The notes beneath the pieces were generated by a model. It searched no databases. It was not told where the DNA came from and saw only the letters and a program-made list of their open reading frames with translations. Shown here piece after piece: positions 62,101 through 64,000 of a stretch of 64,000 nucleotides of DNA. Source of the DNA: Toxoplasma gondii ME49 (taxonomy: Eukaryota; Apicomplexa; Conoidasida; Eucoccidiorida; Sarcocystidae); assembly GCF_000006565.2 (NCBI RefSeq), contig NC_031468.1, forward strand, positions 124,001 to 188,000, given 5' to 3'. Position 1 is the stretch's first letter; every line of letters starts with the position of its first letter. The position numbers and the translations under genes are program-made.

Positions 62101-62251
62101 AATCGAAATAGGCACATGGAGAAAATGTTCATAACTCAACCAGAAAGTTCCCAATATGTGTAGATGAAAGGTGCCTGGGTAGAATGGACTCCAAAGAACG
62201 TTCATGAAATGACGTACGAGGCTCGAAGGTTGTAGCACACGGAGACGCCAT
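47397..62251 (-). CDS. IleRS: Isoleucyl-tRNA synthetase, cytosolic
   Basis: Class Ia synthetase charging tRNA-Ile. Exons (minus): 62251-62218, 61665-61484, 60883-60717, 60187-60144, 59746-59521, 58932-58795, 58474-58429, 57735-57672, 57209-57087, 56692-56626, 56040-55613, 54986-54859, 54759-54685, 53801-53672, 53029-52819, 52302-52167, 51678-51596, 51390-51282, 50853-50685, 50380-50250, 49182-48896, 48575-48509, 48046-48014, 47630-47397. All 24 agree in phase and give 1103 residues. The start [11 protein letters not shown] has a good Kozak context and no targeting peptide. Landmarks: HIGH box as HYGH (62-65), [25 protein letters not shown]. The CP1 editing domain shows [12 protein letters not shown] (about 232) and [15 protein letters not shown] (342-356). 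[15 protein letters not shown] and [15 protein letters not shown] follow; the KMSKS loop is KMSKR (627-631), as in eukaryotic IleRS. VQKLRKQ and [10 protein letters not shown] close the protein. It ends near the point where yeast-type enzymes end; animal-type C-terminal repeats are absent. Confidence 0.97.
47936..47972. repeat. (TA)n microsatellite
   Basis: TA/TATATG run in the IleRS intron 47631-48013, close to the short 33-base exon. Confidence 0.88.
49605..49700. repeat. (TA)n microsatellites
   Basis: TA runs at about 49612-49640 and 49685-49700 in the long IleRS intron 49183-50249; a further run lies at 50166-50196 in the same intron. Confidence 0.88.
50165..50197. repeat. (TA)n microsatellite
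   Basis: Uninterrupted TA run of about 15 units near the 3' splice side of the plus-strand view of IleRS intron 49183-50249. Confidence 0.9.
51962..52092. repeat. (TA)n and GATATA microsatellites
   Basis: TA run at about 51966-51990 and GATA/GATATA units at about 52030-52090, in IleRS intron 51679-52166. Confidence 0.88.
61324..61348. repeat. (TA)n microsatellite
   Basis: About ten TA units in IleRS intron 60884-61483. Confidence 0.88.
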
Positions 62252-63322
62252 GGTTGCGTCCGATTTCGTCCTGAAATTCTCTACGGTAGGTCCGCTGTTG
62301 ACAGACGATGGAAGAGGGGAAGAGGCTGAACCGTTTGGAGTACGCAGGAAAGAGAGCCCTCTTGAAACGACAGACAGTCGCGAAGAAAAGCGGGCAGATG
62401 GTCGATACTTCAGCAGCCGTGGCGCTGCACTCTTTGACGCCGAAATGACAGCTAAGGAGGCCGATGATCGCGCTGAATACCTGGGCAGAACCCACTGGGA
62501 CGAAGAAACCAACCCTTGTGAAGAAGGAAAAGAAGTCCTTTGGTCTCCTGGGATTCTAAAAAACTTCAACTGGTGAGCTTGAGAGGACCGGAAGCGAAAC
62601 TCAGGGATTAAACAGATGGCAGCGGTTGCCGGGTTGCGAAACGACGTTCGTGGCAGCAGCAGAACCATGAGGGGTTTTTTCCCTTAGACGATCTGTCAAA
62701 AGCAGCGAGGAATCAAGAAACAAAGGACTCGCGGCAGGAAACGAAGAAGAGTGTAAAATGAGGAAAAGTGTCGATTCGGCCAATCGGCCGTTGAGTGTGA
62801 CATGCAAGACAACTAGTGCTTGCGTTTCCAGCGCATGCTGCCAGTCGACGGACATATACGGCAACGCCGGCACAGCCAGCACCGAGAAACACGAAGAAAA
62901 TGGTGCGTAGAAAAAATTAGCGAAAGAACTTCTCAAATCCTGAGCAGACGATCAAACCAGAAGTGTCCAGCCCAAAAGAGAAGCGGATTCTGTGGAGGTT
63001 GGCTGGTCAACGGCCGCGTTTCGACACATCCAACTCTGAGGGTACCCTTTTCAGGTTTGGTTCTTGTGATGCGAACAACAACAAGCTCAGGAGAAAGGCT
63101 TTAGATCCGCTCATAGAAGCGATTGAATACAAAGGAAAGCTTCTTAGTCCTTCGATAAAATGACAAAGCGTGCTATGTGGGGCGGTACCTCCGTGCATGC
63201 GACAGTCTGGCGCATCCGAAAGAGACACACTACACATAAGAATCTGTCTGTTTGTATAGTCTTCTCTATGTGTGTAGGAAGTCGGCACACATTTTTTGCA
63301 GGGCTGTACCTTTTTCTGTGTG
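62252..63322. other. IleRS upstream region
   Basis: Should contain the IleRS promoter and 5' UTR (gene on the minus strand). Plus-strand frames at 62250-62576 and 62963-63163 have no family features. I see nothing else that can be supported. Confidence 0.5.
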
Positions 63323-63691
63323 ATGAAAAAAGTATGTGCCACGTGGCTTCTCGCACAAACGCTGAAACACAGGAACTCCTGTGAAGTCACACGTGAAGCG
63401 CCTACCACAATGCGGCGTGGCAAGCCGACAAATACGGACGTGAAAGGGCGAATTGTTGCAAGAAATAGTCGGCAATATTTAGTGTGGACTGATAAAGACG
63501 GGAATCCGTGCCAAACTAGCCCAAATGCAAAGGACGCAAATGACAGGTGTGTTTGCTGCCAAAAGCCTCGCAGCACAACAGCTGTAGACTTTGTGAATCA
63601 GCTCGACCCGCCCGTACAAAGGACAGTTCATGATATCGCTGAAGAACTCTGGTGGACAGAAGATCTCCAGTATTCTATAGGTCCTCAATAG
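63323..63691 (+). CDS. Hypothetical protein or exon
   Basis: Open frame of 122 codons from ATG 63323. I do not recognise it. The start (MKKVCATWLLAQ) is weakly signal-like. The middle is polar (RIVARNSRQYLVWTDKDG), and a cysteine cluster CVCC follows near residue 78. The protein ends ELWWTEDLQYSIGPQ. Composition is more protein-like (balanced, with Trp and Asp) than the spurious frames around it, but there is no family match and no splice support. It may be an exon of a gene continuing right of the window, or chance. Confidence 0.3.
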   Translation: MKKVCATWLLAQTLKHRNSCEVTREAPTTMRRGKPTNTDVKGRIVARNSRQYLVWTDKDGNPCQTSPNAKDANDRCVCCQKPRSTTAVDFVNQLDPPVQRTVHDIAEELWWTEDLQYSIGPQ

Positions 63692-64000
63692 TTGTTCGGC
63701 TTTTCATAGTGTTGCGAAACCGCCATACGACGTGCTTGTTGACCTCAAACGACAAAAGGGGTTGTAGAATATCGCGGTACCGCCAGAGTTCGAATGTCTT
63801 GCCTCCCACGACTACGCGTCCAGACGCCTAGTGCTAAGTGGAACGGGAACAGTTTACAGATACTGCACATATGAACCGGTAATGATAAAGTGCCCTGTAG
63901 TAAAACCAAGGGAACGGAAAGGCTGTCATTTTCTTCGGGACAAAAGCGCCTATAAAACTAGAGATGACAATCAGTCAGACGCATCTCTGATTAATGCGTC
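63692..64000. other. Right-edge non-coding sequence
   Basis: About 300 bases with no supported gene. A TATAAAA at 63951-63957 is present but has no associated start in the window. Confidence 0.5.

Noticed and set aside
62250..62576. 108-codon plus-strand open frame
   Set aside because: It overlaps the IleRS start codon on the opposite strand, begins at a non-ATG codon, and has no recognisable family.
63760..63830. tRNA-like B-box (agttcgaatg)
   Set aside because: No A box, no acceptor stem and no cloverleaf could be drawn around it.
63951..63957. TATAAAA element
   Set aside because: No gene start in the window can be tied to it, and coccidian promoters seldom rely on TATA boxes.
1..64000. 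Prokaryotic systems (operons, CRISPR, IS elements, phage)
   Set aside because: The genes are intron-rich and eukaryotic; no direct-repeat/spacer array, transposase or Shine-Dalgarno organisation was seen.

Overview
This window is nuclear DNA of a tissue-cyst coccidian (Sarcocystidae; Toxoplasma, Neospora, Hammondia or Besnoitia type). Four things point there: genes broken into many short exons with GT-AG introns of about 100-1100 bases; a single-exon rhoptry kinase-family (ROP) gene, a family confined to coccidia; a release factor with a signal peptide plus Ser/Arg-rich leader, as expected for an apicoplast protein; and frequent TGCATGCA palindromes and (TA)n tracts. I cannot settle the genus or species from sequence alone. 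No prokaryotic, phage, CRISPR or rRNA/tRNA feature was found.

Layout, left to right: (1) 39-16512 (+), the 3' 20 exons of a very large single-pass membrane protein with a long coiled-coil tail, entering from beyond the left edge. (2) about 17884-21083 (+), a PP2C-type phosphatase of the PPTC7 family. (3) 25697-21672 (-), delta-tubulin. (4) 28055-29929 (+), a secreted ROP-family pseudokinase. (5) 39682-32062 (-), an AIFM3-type Rieske/FAD oxidoreductase with a mitochondrial-like leader. (6) 41017-46489 (+), a probable apicoplast peptide chain release factor 1. (7) 62251-47397 (-), cytosolic isoleucyl-tRNA synthetase in 24 exons. (8) 62252-64000, flank with only one weak open frame.

I built the exon models by hand from splice sites, reading phase and family alignment from memory. 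In genes 1, 3, 5, 6 and 7 every donor/acceptor phase matches and the summed coding length is divisible by three, so the models are internally consistent; single-base errors at some boundaries remain possible. The one unresolved place is the 5' end of the PP2C gene.

The genes do not form a pathway. Themes are organelle translation and redox (the release factor and the AIFM3-type protein diverge from one 1.3 kb spacer), cytosolic translation (IleRS), flagellar basal-body tubulin (delta-tubulin, presumably for the microgamete) and host interaction (the ROP pseudokinase). A compositional change is visible: (TA)n microsatellites are common in introns at 2.7-15.1 kb and 36.7-61.3 kb, but absent from about 15.2-36.6 kb.
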